Source: Flavobacterium humi (GTDB lineage: Bacteria > Bacteroidota > Bacteroidia > Flavobacteriales > Flavobacteriaceae). From it: 39,874 bases of DNA. Made by a program: the position numbers and the translations under genes. The notes beneath the pieces were generated by a model. It searched no databases, had not been told where the DNA came from, and saw only the letters and a list, made by a program, of their open reading frames with translations. Each line of letters opens with the position of its first letter. The first letter of the stretch is position 1. The DNA is taken from contig NZ_SRLH01000010.1 in the NCBI RefSeq assembly GCF_004745595.1, positions 1 to 39,874 of the forward strand, read 5' to 3'. Shown here one piece after another: positions 1-7,812 of this stretch.

Positions 1-60
1 AGTTCGCGTACCTGACTGCCACAGGCAGTCCTCCTCTTAATATCAAATCTTTCTTTAGAA
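1..60. other. Window edge, upstream tail without a callable gene
   Basis: One plus-strand frame stays open from base 3 to a TGA at 141-143, but it has no start inside the window and runs through a strong terminator hairpin and into a structured RNA element, so I do not call it a gene. A short perfect hairpin, GACTGCC-ACA-GGCAGTC, lies at about 15-31. The stretch could be the 3' end of a gene or RNA that begins outside the window. Confidence 0.3.
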
Positions 61-90
61 AGTCCTTCACTTTACGTGAAGGACTTTTTT
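61..90 (+). terminator. Rho-independent terminator
   Basis: A perfect 10-bp stem (AGTCCTTCAC paired with GTGAAGGACT) around a TTTAC loop is followed directly by six T. It would end a transcript entering from the left edge of the window. Confidence 0.85.
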
Positions 91-136
91 GTTTTAGATA
101 CTTTTCAAAGCAAAAATACCTTTGTCCAGTAAATCC

Positions 137-226
137 CGGGTGAGGGATAGCAGCGGAAATCCTTTTAGGGAACACCTTACCCTAAAAGATTGAAGCGAAT
201 AGCCCGGCCCGAAGGGACAACCCCAT
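137..226 (+). ncRNA. Flavo-1-like structured RNA element
   Basis: The segment has a 9-bp stem (CTTTTAGGG at 162-170 with CCCTAAAAG at 180-188), flanking purine-rich strings GAGGGATAGCAGCGGAAAT and GATTGAAGCGAATAGCCCG, and a terminal small hairpin CCC-GAA-GGG near 208-216. From memory this layout matches a widespread flavobacterial intergenic RNA that I believe is the Rfam Flavo-1 motif. The strand is inferred from that resemblance. Its function is unknown to me. It sits between a terminator and the 3' end of the acpH-like gene. A covariance-model search against Flavo-1 would settle it. Confidence 0.55.
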
Positions 227-255
227 AAAAAATAAACGGAAATTGTAATAATTAT

Positions 256-849
256 CTAAGAATTATTTAAGGCATTGATTTTTTCCAGGCAGTGCTTTTG
301 AAGTTCGGCAAAAAAGGAAGTAAATTCGCTTTCTAAATCAGAATAATATTCTAAAAGCTCTACAATGGCCTCCTGCATATGGGCGCGGTTTTTCGTGCGA
401 TGATCCATTTGAAACAAGATCATTTCAAGCCCGGCAATCGTGGCATAACTCAGCAGCCAATTCCTGGCCATCATATATGGCATCATTCCTTTGGTTTTTT
501 CAGTAAGGACCTCGTAGTTGTCTTTTAAGGATTGATAGAATCTATCTGCATAATTATCAAGTGGATCCGAGGAGTAATGGTGCCAGTTTTTAGCTAAAAA
601 ATGATCGTAGAGGATATCCATAATCACACCGGCATAGTGCCCGTATTTTTCATGCAGGCGATGCTTGCTTTTACGATAGGTAGGATGTGCATCTGTAAAT
701 GTGTCGATGGCCCTGTGCAGTAAAATGCCTTTTTTGATATCTTCGGGAAAATTCAGATAGTTGTTTCCCCTGATGCCATCGGCCATAAAATTGCCTATTT
801 TCATCAAATCATTATCGCCGGAAAGATAAATGTGTGCGAGAAAGTTCAT
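256..849 (-). CDS. ACP phosphodiesterase-like protein (AcpH/DUF479 family)
   Basis: The 197-residue product starts MNFLAHIYLSG and has the family pattern GNFMADGIRGN near residues 19-29, KGILLHRAIDTFTDAHP near 40-56, and YDHFLAKNWH near 81-90. These His/Asp clusters are typical of the HD-like acyl-carrier-protein phosphodiesterase family, which removes the 4'-phosphopantetheine arm from holo-ACP in the cytoplasm; length fits the family (about 190-200). No signal peptide or membrane segment is visible. It is divergent from glmM with about 130 bp between, and I see no partner gene. The family assignment is firm, but enzymatic activity of the Bacteroidota members is inferred. Confidence 0.85.
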   Translation of the reverse strand: MNFLAHIYLSGDNDLMKIGNFMADGIRGNNYLNFPEDIKKGILLHRAIDTFTDAHPTYRKSKHRLHEKYGHYAGVIMDILYDHFLAKNWHHYSSDPLDNYADRFYQSLKDNYEVLTEKTKGMMPYMMARNWLLSYATIAGLEMILFQMDHRTKNRAHMQEAIVELLEYYSDLESEFTSFFAELQKHCLEKINALNNS

Positions 850-923
850 TTTTTCGATTTACTAATGCCTAAATTCGTATGGCTTTTTGTAAATATATGA
901 AAAAAACTTAGTATGGAAGTCAC

Positions 924-952
924 TTTGCCATTCTCCAACTTTAGTATATTTG
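924..952 (+). promoter_or_regulatory. Bacteroidota-type promoter of the glmM-like gene
   Basis: TTTG at 924-927 and TATATTTG at 945-952 are separated by 17 bp, matching the TTTG / TAnnTTTG promoter pattern of the Bacteroidota primary sigma factor. The ATG of the next gene is 25 bp downstream of the element. Confidence 0.75.
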
Positions 953-977
953 TAACTTAAAAATATAAATTTAGAAA

Positions 978-2366
978 ATGACATTAATAAAATCAATATC
1001 AGGAATCCGAGGTACGATAGGCGGTAAAGTCGGAGACAATCTGACGCCTGTTGATGCCGTAAAATTCGCTTCGGCATATGGCACGTTCTTAAAGAATGGC
1101 AATAGTGATAAAAAATTTAAAGTTGTAGTAGGCCGTGATGCTCGTATTTCGGGCCCAATGATCCATAATTTAGTGGTAAATACACTGATCGGCCTGGGTA
1201 TTGATGTCATTGACCTGGGACTTTCTACAACACCAACGGTTGAAGTTGCCGTTCCTCTGGAAAAAGCAGATGGCGGGATTATCCTAACAGCTTCCCATAA
1301 CCCAAAACAATGGAATGCTCTGAAATTGTTAAATGAAAAAGGAGAATTTTTAAGTGGTGCAGATGGTGCCAAAATACTAGAAATCGCTGAAGCCGAAGCC
1401 TTTGATTTTTCTGAAGTGGATGATTTGGGCGAAATTACCATCAATGATGCATACATGGATATTCATATTGATGAAGTGCTGGATTTGCCGTTAGTGGATG
1501 CTGAAGCAGTTGCCAAAAGAAAGTTCAAAGTTGTGGTCGACGGCGTGAATTCTTCCGGAGGAATTGTGATTCCTAACTTATTGGAGCAAATGGGTGTTGA
1601 AGTGGTGAAATTATATTGCGAGCCGAATGGCCATTTTCCGCATAATCCAGAGCCTCTAAAAGAACATTTGGGAGACATCTGTAAACTTGTGGTGGAAGAA
1701 AAAGCGGATTTTGGAATTGTGGTTGATCCTGACGTAGACCGTTTGGCTTTTATTTCAAATGATGGGGAAATGTTCGGTGAAGAATATACCCTAGTGGCTG
1801 TGGCCGATTATGTATTGAGCAAGACACCGGGGAATACGGTTTCAAATATGTCGTCTTCCAGGGCGTTGCGTGATATTACTGAAAAGCATAGCGGAAATTA
1901 CCAGGCGAGCGCCGTAGGGGAAGTGAATGTAGTAGAATTAATGAAAAAAACCAATGCGATTATTGGCGGCGAAGGAAACGGAGGTATCATTTATCCGGAA
2001 TTGCATTACGGCCGGGATAGCCTGGTTGGGGTTGCTTTGTTTCTGACTCATTTAGCGGCATTGGATATGACAGTGGCAGAGTTAAGGGCCAGTTACCCTC
2101 AATATTATATGAGCAAGAATAAGATCGAATTGACGCCTCAGATTGATGTGGATGCTATTTTGGAAGCGATGACGGAAAAGTATAAAACAGAAAATATCTC
2201 AACGATTGATGGTGTGAAAATTGATTTTGCCGAAAATTGGGTACATTTGAGAAAATCGAATACAGAACCGATTATCCGTATTTATACCGAAGCTAAAACA
2301 CAGCAAGAGGCCGATCATCTGGCTTTGCGGATCATTGAGGAAATCAAGGCTGTTGCCGGATTATAA
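978..2366 (+). CDS. glmM: Phosphoglucosamine mutase / phosphohexomutase
   Basis: The 462-residue product belongs to the alpha-D-phosphohexomutase superfamily. It shows the active-site phosphoserine loop TASHNP with Ser106, the metal-binding loop DPDVDR near residue 250, the sugar-binding loop GGEGNGG near 330 and the phosphate-binding SNTEPIIRIY near 425. Four-domain length is as expected. GlmM makes glucosamine-1-phosphate for UDP-GlcNAc and thus peptidoglycan and lipid A. The GGEGNGG loop differs from the GGExSGH of classic GlmM and resembles the form common in Bacteroidota, so phosphomannomutase or phosphoglucomutase activity is possible. It is monocistronic, with a clear promoter and a terminator close to the stop. 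Confidence 0.85.
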   Translation: MTLIKSISGIRGTIGGKVGDNLTPVDAVKFASAYGTFLKNGNSDKKFKVVVGRDARISGPMIHNLVVNTLIGLGIDVIDLGLSTTPTVEVAVPLEKADGGIILTASHNPKQWNALKLLNEKGEFLSGADGAKILEIAEAEAFDFSEVDDLGEITINDAYMDIHIDEVLDLPLVDAEAVAKRKFKVVVDGVNSSGGIVIPNLLEQMGVEVVKLYCEPNGHFPHNPEPLKEHLGDICKLVVEEKADFGIVVDPDVDRLAFISNDGEMFGEEYTLVAVADYVLSKTPGNTVSNMSSSRALRDITEKHSGNYQASAVGEVNVVELMKKTNAIIGGEGNGGIIYPELHYGRDSLVGVALFLTHLAALDMTVAELRASYPQYYMSKNKIELTPQIDVDAILEAMTEKYKTENISTIDGVKIDFAENWVHLRKSNTEPIIRIYTEAKTQQEADHLALRIIEEIKAVAGL

Positions 2367-2371
2367 AAAAC

Positions 2372-2402
2372 AAACCCTGAATTTGACTTCAGGGTTTTTT
2401 GT
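2372..2402 (+). terminator. Terminator after glmM, possibly bidirectional
   Basis: A perfect 10-bp stem AAACCCTGAA / TTCAGGGTTT with loop TTTGAC is followed by a T run. The A run on the left means it could also end the convergent ycxB-like transcript. Confidence 0.9.
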
Positions 2403-2408
2403 ACCGTT

Positions 2409-2954
2409 TTATTTCCATTGCCAATCTTCTTCCCTGTTGTATGGGATGCCCAAATGGGAAGCCAAAACCATAAGCCTTGTCCTGGCAGCATCGACATTCT
2501 CGATTTTAGCTTTAGGCACTATATAGGAAGAGCCGGTTTTTAACTTGATGAACATCAGTGGGGAAATTTCATTAATGGCTTCAATTTCAGTTGTGGCTAC
2601 TTTGGTTTCACTAGATCCATCTGCCGTAATAAGGGTGTCATCGGTTATTTCCAGTGAGATTGGCCTTCCGAAACGTTCACTGAAATATTCTTTGTTGAAG
2701 GCTTCGTAATATTTAATGTAACGTTTCTTTTCCCGGATAGGATAAATAAAATACCAAATGACCGCAAAAAAAATAAAAAACCCGGCTGCAACATAATGTT
2801 CCGTCAGTAAGAAATAAACGGCCATCGCCAGATAGAATATAGGGATGAGATTCCGGTTTTTCCACCTTCTCTTTTTGATTTGCGGGGATTTTGAAGAAAT
2901 ATATAACTGATACGTCAGATAGTCTTTTTCGTCATTGCTAAAATGTAATATCAT
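2409..2954 (-). CDS. YcxB-like membrane protein
   Basis: The 181-residue product has a polar N-terminus, two adjacent hydrophobic segments at about residues 37-52 and 56-71 (IPIFYLAMAVYFLLT and AAGFFIFFAVIWYFIYP), then a soluble C-terminal part with ISLEITDDTLIT and IEAINEISPLMFIKLKTGSS. Two helices followed by this beta-rich tail match the YcxB-like C-terminal domain family, whose function is unknown. It is 13 bp downstream of the DinB-family gene on the same strand, so the two are probably co-transcribed. Assignment is by overall layout and a few motifs only. Confidence 0.6.
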   Translation of the reverse strand: MILHFSNDEKDYLTYQLYISSKSPQIKKRRWKNRNLIPIFYLAMAVYFLLTEHYVAAGFFIFFAVIWYFIYPIREKKRYIKYYEAFNKEYFSERFGRPISLEITDDTLITADGSSETKVATTEIEAINEISPLMFIKLKTGSSYIVPKAKIENVDAARTRLMVLASHLGIPYNREEDWQWK

Positions 2955-2967
2955 AGTATTTTAAGTG

Positions 2968-3489
2968 TTATTTCAAAATTCCTAAAAATTCAATCCAAGG
3001 CCCCACTTCTTCCTTATATTGTTTGGCCATGACCCGGCTAATTTGTGCCAAATGACCTAAATCATGTGCCACCCAGCAGGACAATAATTGAGAAAGGGTT
3101 ACTTCTCCCAGCACGGGATGCGCCGCGGTTTTAGCATGATCTTCTGTGGTTAGCTGCTTGCTTTTCAGGATTTCCAGGTTCTTTTCCCGAAGGGTTTTGA
3201 ACTCGTTTATCAATTGGTCCATGTCTTTTCCTTTGCTTTCCTCAAGCATGGCGAAACGATCAAAAGGAGTGAAGGTTTTTGTGCCATTTTCTGCTAAAAT
3301 AACCTCAAGTCGTGGAATCCAGTCGGTTTTTTCACCATGGACCAAATGGCCCATAACATCAAAAGGGCTCCAGGTTTGTGCGCCTTCGTTGCTATATATC
3401 CATTCCTGGGAAAGGCCGCTTAAAAGTTGTTCCAGCGCTAAAGGCGTTTTTTCTAAAATTTCAATGGCTTTGTTAGTGTTGAATTGCAT
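2968..3489 (-). CDS. DinB family protein (DinB_2-like four-helix bundle)
   Basis: The 173-residue cytoplasmic protein has the DinB/YfiT-like pattern: WSPFDVMGHLVHGEKTDW near residues 41-58 and a C-terminal AHDLGHLAQISRVMAKQY near 141-158. The three histidines His48, His142 and His146 are spaced as in the metal-binding triad of this superfamily. Many members are damage-induced or act as thiol-dependent transferases; the actual substrate here is unknown. It lies between the SelO-like gene (48 bp upstream) and the ycxB-like gene (13 bp downstream) on one strand, which suggests a loose operon without a clear functional theme. Confidence 0.8.
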   Translation of the reverse strand: MQFNTNKAIEILEKTPLALEQLLSGLSQEWIYSNEGAQTWSPFDVMGHLVHGEKTDWIPRLEVILAENGTKTFTPFDRFAMLEESKGKDMDQLINEFKTLREKNLEILKSKQLTTEDHAKTAAHPVLGEVTLSQLLSCWVAHDLGHLAQISRVMAKQYKEEVGPWIEFLGILK

Positions 3490-3537
3490 ATCGTTTTTAA
3501 AATAGAATATAAAATATCAGGTTGAAATATAGTGGTT

Positions 3538-5103
3538 TTAGGAACTGCAGGAAAGCATCGAACTTCCAACTTTTTCGCGTGCCCAATCCGGTCTTTTGGC
3601 AAACCATTTTTCATATCCAGGTTGGTTGTCATACGGTTTTTTCAAAACATCGTGGATTTCCTCCAACAGGGAATAATCTTCTTTATCGGCAGCTTCGATA
3701 GCTAATTGAGCCATGTAATTGCGGAGCACATATTTAGGATTGACCGCATCCATGCTGGCTTTTCGCTGGTTGTCCGAAGCCATTTCTTTATTTATCCGAT
3801 GGATGTATTGTGTAAACCAGAATATCCAGGTATCGGAAATACGGTCTTTTATTTCTTCCGGTTTGTAAAAGGCATCTTGAACTTTAACCAGTGCTCCTTC
3901 AGGAGTATCCGTTTTGGTTATTGTACTTAAATTCCTGAAGAAAAGGGTCATATCTGTTTCGGAAAGCTGCAGGTTCTCAACTAATCCCGTCACTAGTGCG
4001 GTATCTTCAGGGTTGTGCAATGCAATCCCGATTTTGCCCCGCATCATTTCAGAATAATCTCTTTCAAACTGAATGGCATAAGCATTTAGGATTTCTTCCA
4101 GCCCGGATGTTTCTTCAATCAAAGGGTATAAGGCATTCGCCAATTGGTACAAGTTCCATAAGGCTATTTCCGGCTGATTGACATAGCGGTACCTTTTGTG
4201 CTGCAAATCGGTAGTATTGGGCGTCCAATGCGGATTATAGTCTTCCAGCCAGCCGTAAGGGCCGTAATCGATTGTTATGCCGTGGATTGACATATTATCG
4301 GTATTCATAACCCCATGTACAAAACCAACCCGTTGCCATCCGATGATCATTTTGCGGGTATTGCCAGCCACAGTTTTGAAAAAATCCAGGTATTTGTCCT
4401 TGCCTTCGGAAATGATTTCCGGATAATAGTATTTGATGGTAAAATCAGCGAGTAACTGAAGGTTTTTAAGATCGTTTCGGGCAGCGAAAATTTCAAAGCT
4501 TCCAAACCTGATAAAAGAAGGAGCCACACGGCAAACCACTGCCCCTTTTTCATAAGCGGGGTTGCCATTGTAAAGAATATCCCTAAGGACACTGTCTCCC
4601 GTAAGCATTAAAGAAAGCGATCTTGTGGTTGGAATGCCTAAATGGTGCATCGCTTCACTGCACAAATGTTCGCGGATAGAGGAGCGTAAAACAGCCAGGC
4701 CATCGGCATTTCTGGAATAAGGTGTTTTCCCGGCGCCTTTTAACTGCAACGTGTATGACTGGTTTTTGTATTCGATTTCCGTCAGGTTTATGGCCCTCCC
4801 GTCTCCCAATTGACCGGCCCAATTGCCAAATTGATGCCCGGCATAGCACATGGCATAAGGCGTTGTCCCGTCGAGTATTTTTTTTCCTGAAAAAACAGCT
4901 GTAAATGTTTCAGACCGGATATCTTCTTCTGTAAGGCCTATCATGGCTGCTGTTTCAATTGAAGCGTGAATCAGTTTTGGATTGGATGGTATTGTTGGCA
5001 AAACATATGAAAAGCAGGCATTGGCCACTTGCCTGGTTGTATTTGAGGTATCAGCATCTGCCGGAAGTTCAGCGGTAAACCTATTTTTGATCGTAAGATT
5101 CAT
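3538..5103 (-). CDS. selO: Protein adenylyltransferase SelO (YdiU family)
   Basis: The product, 521 residues from the chosen start, is a SelO-type pseudokinase that transfers AMP to Ser/Thr/Tyr of target proteins, linked in other bacteria to redox stress. Visible family motifs include YAGHQFGNWAGQLGDGRA, LKGAGKTPYSRNADG, RSSIREHLCSEAMHHLGI, FVHGVMNTDNMSIHG (the catalytic-loop region) and TIDYGPYGW (metal-binding Asp). The protein ends CSS after Cys-Ser, as in families where the C-terminus carries a Cys. I prefer the internal Met (MNLTIKNRF) over the one five codons upstream because family members start there. Length matches the bacterial family, about 480-530. Confidence 0.92.
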   Translation of the reverse strand: MNLTIKNRFTAELPADADTSNTTRQVANACFSYVLPTIPSNPKLIHASIETAAMIGLTEEDIRSETFTAVFSGKKILDGTTPYAMCYAGHQFGNWAGQLGDGRAINLTEIEYKNQSYTLQLKGAGKTPYSRNADGLAVLRSSIREHLCSEAMHHLGIPTTRSLSLMLTGDSVLRDILYNGNPAYEKGAVVCRVAPSFIRFGSFEIFAARNDLKNLQLLADFTIKYYYPEIISEGKDKYLDFFKTVAGNTRKMIIGWQRVGFVHGVMNTDNMSIHGITIDYGPYGWLEDYNPHWTPNTTDLQHKRYRYVNQPEIALWNLYQLANALYPLIEETSGLEEILNAYAIQFERDYSEMMRGKIGIALHNPEDTALVTGLVENLQLSETDMTLFFRNLSTITKTDTPEGALVKVQDAFYKPEEIKDRISDTWIFWFTQYIHRINKEMASDNQRKASMDAVNPKYVLRNYMAQLAIEAADKEDYSLLEEIHDVLKKPYDNQPGYEKWFAKRPDWAREKVGSSMLSCSS

Positions 5104-5220
5104 GGTTTTCAGAAACAAATGGCAGTTGGTGCCTTTGTCACTATAAAGGTAGCTGATTTTTGGAAATATATCGCCATTGAACGACAGCGGATTATTTCAA
5201 AGACTTGCTTTTAGCAAAAA

Positions 5221-5250
5221 TAAAACCCCGAATTTGCATTCAGGGTTTTA
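5221..5250 (-). terminator. Terminator downstream of the 725-residue protein gene
   Basis: Stem AAAACCC / GGGTTTT, one mismatch, then three more pairs around a TTTGCA loop; on the minus strand it ends in a U-rich tract. It lies 30 bp past the stop of the minus-strand gene. Its stem resembles that of the glmM terminator. Confidence 0.75.
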
Positions 5251-5280
5251 AAGGCATTGCATTAGTATAAGTATTGTATA

Positions 5281-7458
5281 TTATGGGGCGATAGCAATAG
5301 CAGCAGTATCTCCGGCGTCGTATTCACGCAGGATCCTGCTTCCGTCGGTATGCGTGGCGCTTACGTGCAGCACTTCGGCAAAAGCGGCCAAAGTACAGGT
5401 ACCGAGCATAGTAGCCAACGGGATGTTGTTTTTTTCATATTTATCTTTGATGACACCACCTACAATGACCGGCGATATGGAGTATCCGTTATTCGGGACA
5501 GTTACCGAATCTGCTGCATTTGCAATGCCTACCGGATTACTGTTTCCTTTGGTGACTGCAAAACTATAACTGGCAAAATCATGTTCCTGCCCTGCAAGAA
5601 ACCGTAAAGCGGCAAAATCTCCAGCTTTGTTGTTGTAATGCCCAAATCCGCATTCGGTGTCTGTAGTGTTGCCATCTACCAAAGCGTCGAGTACATCTGC
5701 ATAACATTTCGTATTGTCAATCCTCATCTTAAATGTAAAACGGCTGGTTTTTCCTGCTACGTTTACAACATAGTTTTCCGGTAAGCCATCGGCAATAACA
5801 GTAGAAGGGCCTGTTGATAGTTTGGTATCGACAACAAACGTATTGGCGGGAACGGAAACCACATTTCCGGCATTGTCCAGCAATTCGAAAATGAACTCGT
5901 ACAATCCGTCGGAGAGGTTCAATGAGTTGATATTTATGGAAGCGGTATCCTGGTTCCATTCCGCGGTAGGTTGCGGCACATCATCAGAGGCTTCCACATG
6001 CGGGATTTTATACCTGGGAATGCCTGCTGCGTCATAAATCGGCCCCAGCCTGAAACTATCGGAAGCAAAAACGGTCCCATCGGGCGTTTCGACTTCATAG
6101 GTATACGGTTTGGCTACTTCGCCTTCCAGCATTTTGATACTGCTGATATCATTTTGCAGGTAGCCGTCTTTTAATTTCCTGAATTTCCAGCGATAATGTG
6201 TTACGGATGCGTTCGGGAAACCGCTTCCAAACTGGACCACAAAAGGGAATGACGAACCGAAAGGAGACGTTTTGTTGGAAGAGGCAAAATTAGTGAGCCC
6301 TACTGCATTGGCTAAATGGCCCGAAGCATTTTCATTTTGCTGTATATTCCGGATACTTACACCGCTATTTACCCGTTTCATCCATACGATGGCTCCCGGT
6401 AGCGGATCGCAAACGCAAGGTGTTACCCGCGGATCCGTGATACGGATATTGATGTTCGAGCCGCAACTGTAATTCCAGAAAGTGTTGCAGGCAATGCGAG
6501 GGCGGTATACCGTAACCCATTGGCCATCAATTAAGGTTTCCACCCAAATATAAATATCAGGATGATCTCCCAAAAGGTACAGCAGCATTTTGTAGTCAAA
6601 CTGGCCATTGCAATCTGTGGTAACCGTTGCAATTGGGTCTGTTTTGTAAAACCAAGGCCAATACCAGGGCCATAAGCATAAATAAGGATGGAAAAGAGTA
6701 AAATTATTCCTTAAAGAGTCACTGAATACCGAAATCGAATCCGATAATATCGCATTTTGGACCTGAAGCGGGAAAACGGGTAATTTTGCCTGCTGGTTGA
6801 TTATTTCGCTGCGTTTTACAAAATCGGTCAGTTTGGCATCTATGCGAGTGTTGATCAAAGGAGTCAAATCCCGTAAAGGTTTTGGAAAACGGATCGGGCC
6901 ACGGATTGGTCCTGGAACCGGATCGGGCAGTGATATTGGTTTCCGGATGATTTCCTTCAACCGCCACCACAAATCAGTAATGACTTTGTCCGGGATTTGC
7001 GGCCAGATGATTTTTATGGGATCCACTTCACAGATATGAACCCTCGCATTGCACACAGGAAGCACTTTATTGATACCGTCAATGGTAAATGATTTGGTCA
7101 ATGTACCGGTAACATGGCACCATTTGAACGGTAGCGGATGGATGATAGGAGGCAATAATGGCAAGTTGATCGCATTGTTAAGCCCTAACCTTGCGGAAGG
7201 TTGCCAGGCACCCATTTTAAGAAGTGTTTTTTCGGTTATTTTCCGTTTGCCGGCTTCAGCTGGTACCGCTGGCGCGATGAAAATCTTTGTTCCCTGAATT
7301 GATTTTGCTTCTGCCTTAAATTGAGCATCACCTCCTTTAAAAGGTGCTGATTCAATAAGTTCTCCTTCACCATTTACCAAATACGCCACCAGCGCGTCTG
7401 CATTTTTAATGTCTTCTTTCCTTGCTCTTATGGTTACAAGGTTTTTTTTCTCAGCCAT
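5281..7458 (-). CDS. Large protein of unknown function (725 residues)
   Basis: I do not recognise the family. There is no signal peptide and no clear membrane segment. The first 90 residues look like a small beta-rich module (LVAYLVNGEGELIESAPF). Residues about 90-190 are rich in Pro, Ile and Trp and contain PVCNARVHICEVDP, the type of start seen in carboxypeptidase-regulatory-like or transthyretin-like beta domains; TVTTDCNGQFDYKML near 290 fits such a repeat. The last 300 residues contain Ig-like wording such as SDGLYEFIFELLDNAGNVV. Many Cys are spread through the middle. It stands alone with its own terminator, so context gives no clue. A cell-surface or structural role is only a guess. 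Confidence 0.75.
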   Translation of the reverse strand: MAEKKNLVTIRARKEDIKNADALVAYLVNGEGELIESAPFKGGDAQFKAEAKSIQGTKIFIAPAVPAEAGKRKITEKTLLKMGAWQPSARLGLNNAINLPLLPPIIHPLPFKWCHVTGTLTKSFTIDGINKVLPVCNARVHICEVDPIKIIWPQIPDKVITDLWWRLKEIIRKPISLPDPVPGPIRGPIRFPKPLRDLTPLINTRIDAKLTDFVKRSEIINQQAKLPVFPLQVQNAILSDSISVFSDSLRNNFTLFHPYLCLWPWYWPWFYKTDPIATVTTDCNGQFDYKMLLYLLGDHPDIYIWVETLIDGQWVTVYRPRIACNTFWNYSCGSNINIRITDPRVTPCVCDPLPGAIVWMKRVNSGVSIRNIQQNENASGHLANAVGLTNFASSNKTSPFGSSFPFVVQFGSGFPNASVTHYRWKFRKLKDGYLQNDISSIKMLEGEVAKPYTYEVETPDGTVFASDSFRLGPIYDAAGIPRYKIPHVEASDDVPQPTAEWNQDTASININSLNLSDGLYEFIFELLDNAGNVVSVPANTFVVDTKLSTGPSTVIADGLPENYVVNVAGKTSRFTFKMRIDNTKCYADVLDALVDGNTTDTECGFGHYNNKAGDFAALRFLAGQEHDFASYSFAVTKGNSNPVGIANAADSVTVPNNGYSISPVIVGGVIKDKYEKNNIPLATMLGTCTLAAFAEVLHVSATHTDGSRILREYDAGDTAAIAIAP

Positions 7459-7765
7459 GATTTAAGTTGTTTTTTTGCCTACTCTTGGATCGGATTTTCG
7501 GCATGTTCCGTCAACGTTTGCCAAATAAACCTGTCAATAATAATCCGGTTTACCTGAAGGTTGGGGGAACATTAAAAAGGGGGAAGGTGAATTTCTTTTT
7601 TTCGTTTAGAAATTTCCTGTTAAAATTAATTTGCCGGAAGAGAATATTCTTATGGTTTTTCCTCAAAAAATATTAAAGTTTATATGTCAGATAATCAGCT
7701 GTTTATATGTAATTATTGAATTGTTGGATTCATCCATATTTAAAAACAATTTGCGTGGCACTAGG
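7459..7765. other. Divergent intergenic region, AT-rich
   Basis: About 300 bp between the divergent 725-residue protein gene and the aminotransferase gene. Short open frames here have no start context, no family resemblance and a composition that looks non-coding. It should hold the promoter of the minus-strand gene, but I could not find a convincing TAnnTTTG element for it. The promoter of the plus-strand gene lies at its right end. Confidence 0.6.
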
Positions 7766-7794
7766 TTTGGATTCCACAAAAAGCCATATATTTG
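7766..7794 (+). promoter_or_regulatory. Promoter of the class V aminotransferase gene
   Basis: TTTG at 7766-7769 and TATATTTG at 7787-7794, 17 bp apart, form a consensus Bacteroidota promoter. The -7 element covers the upstream in-frame TTG at 7792, so that TTG cannot be the start; transcription should begin close to 7800, leaving a very short leader before the ATG at 7813. Confidence 0.8.
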
Positions 7795-7812
7795 GAACCA
7801 AATTTCAACACA

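Noticed and set aside
3..143. Open plus-strand frame at the left edge
   Set aside because: No start in the window, passes through a strong terminator and a structured RNA, and no family motif is visible.
971..1678. Minus-strand frames inside glmM
   Set aside because: They are antisense to a well-supported gene and rich in Ser/Pro/Thr as expected from a shadow frame.
2372..5250. Similar stems in two terminators (CCCTGAA/TTCAGGG)
   Set aside because: Considered as a mobile repeat, but similarity is limited to the short stem, which is common in terminators of this group.
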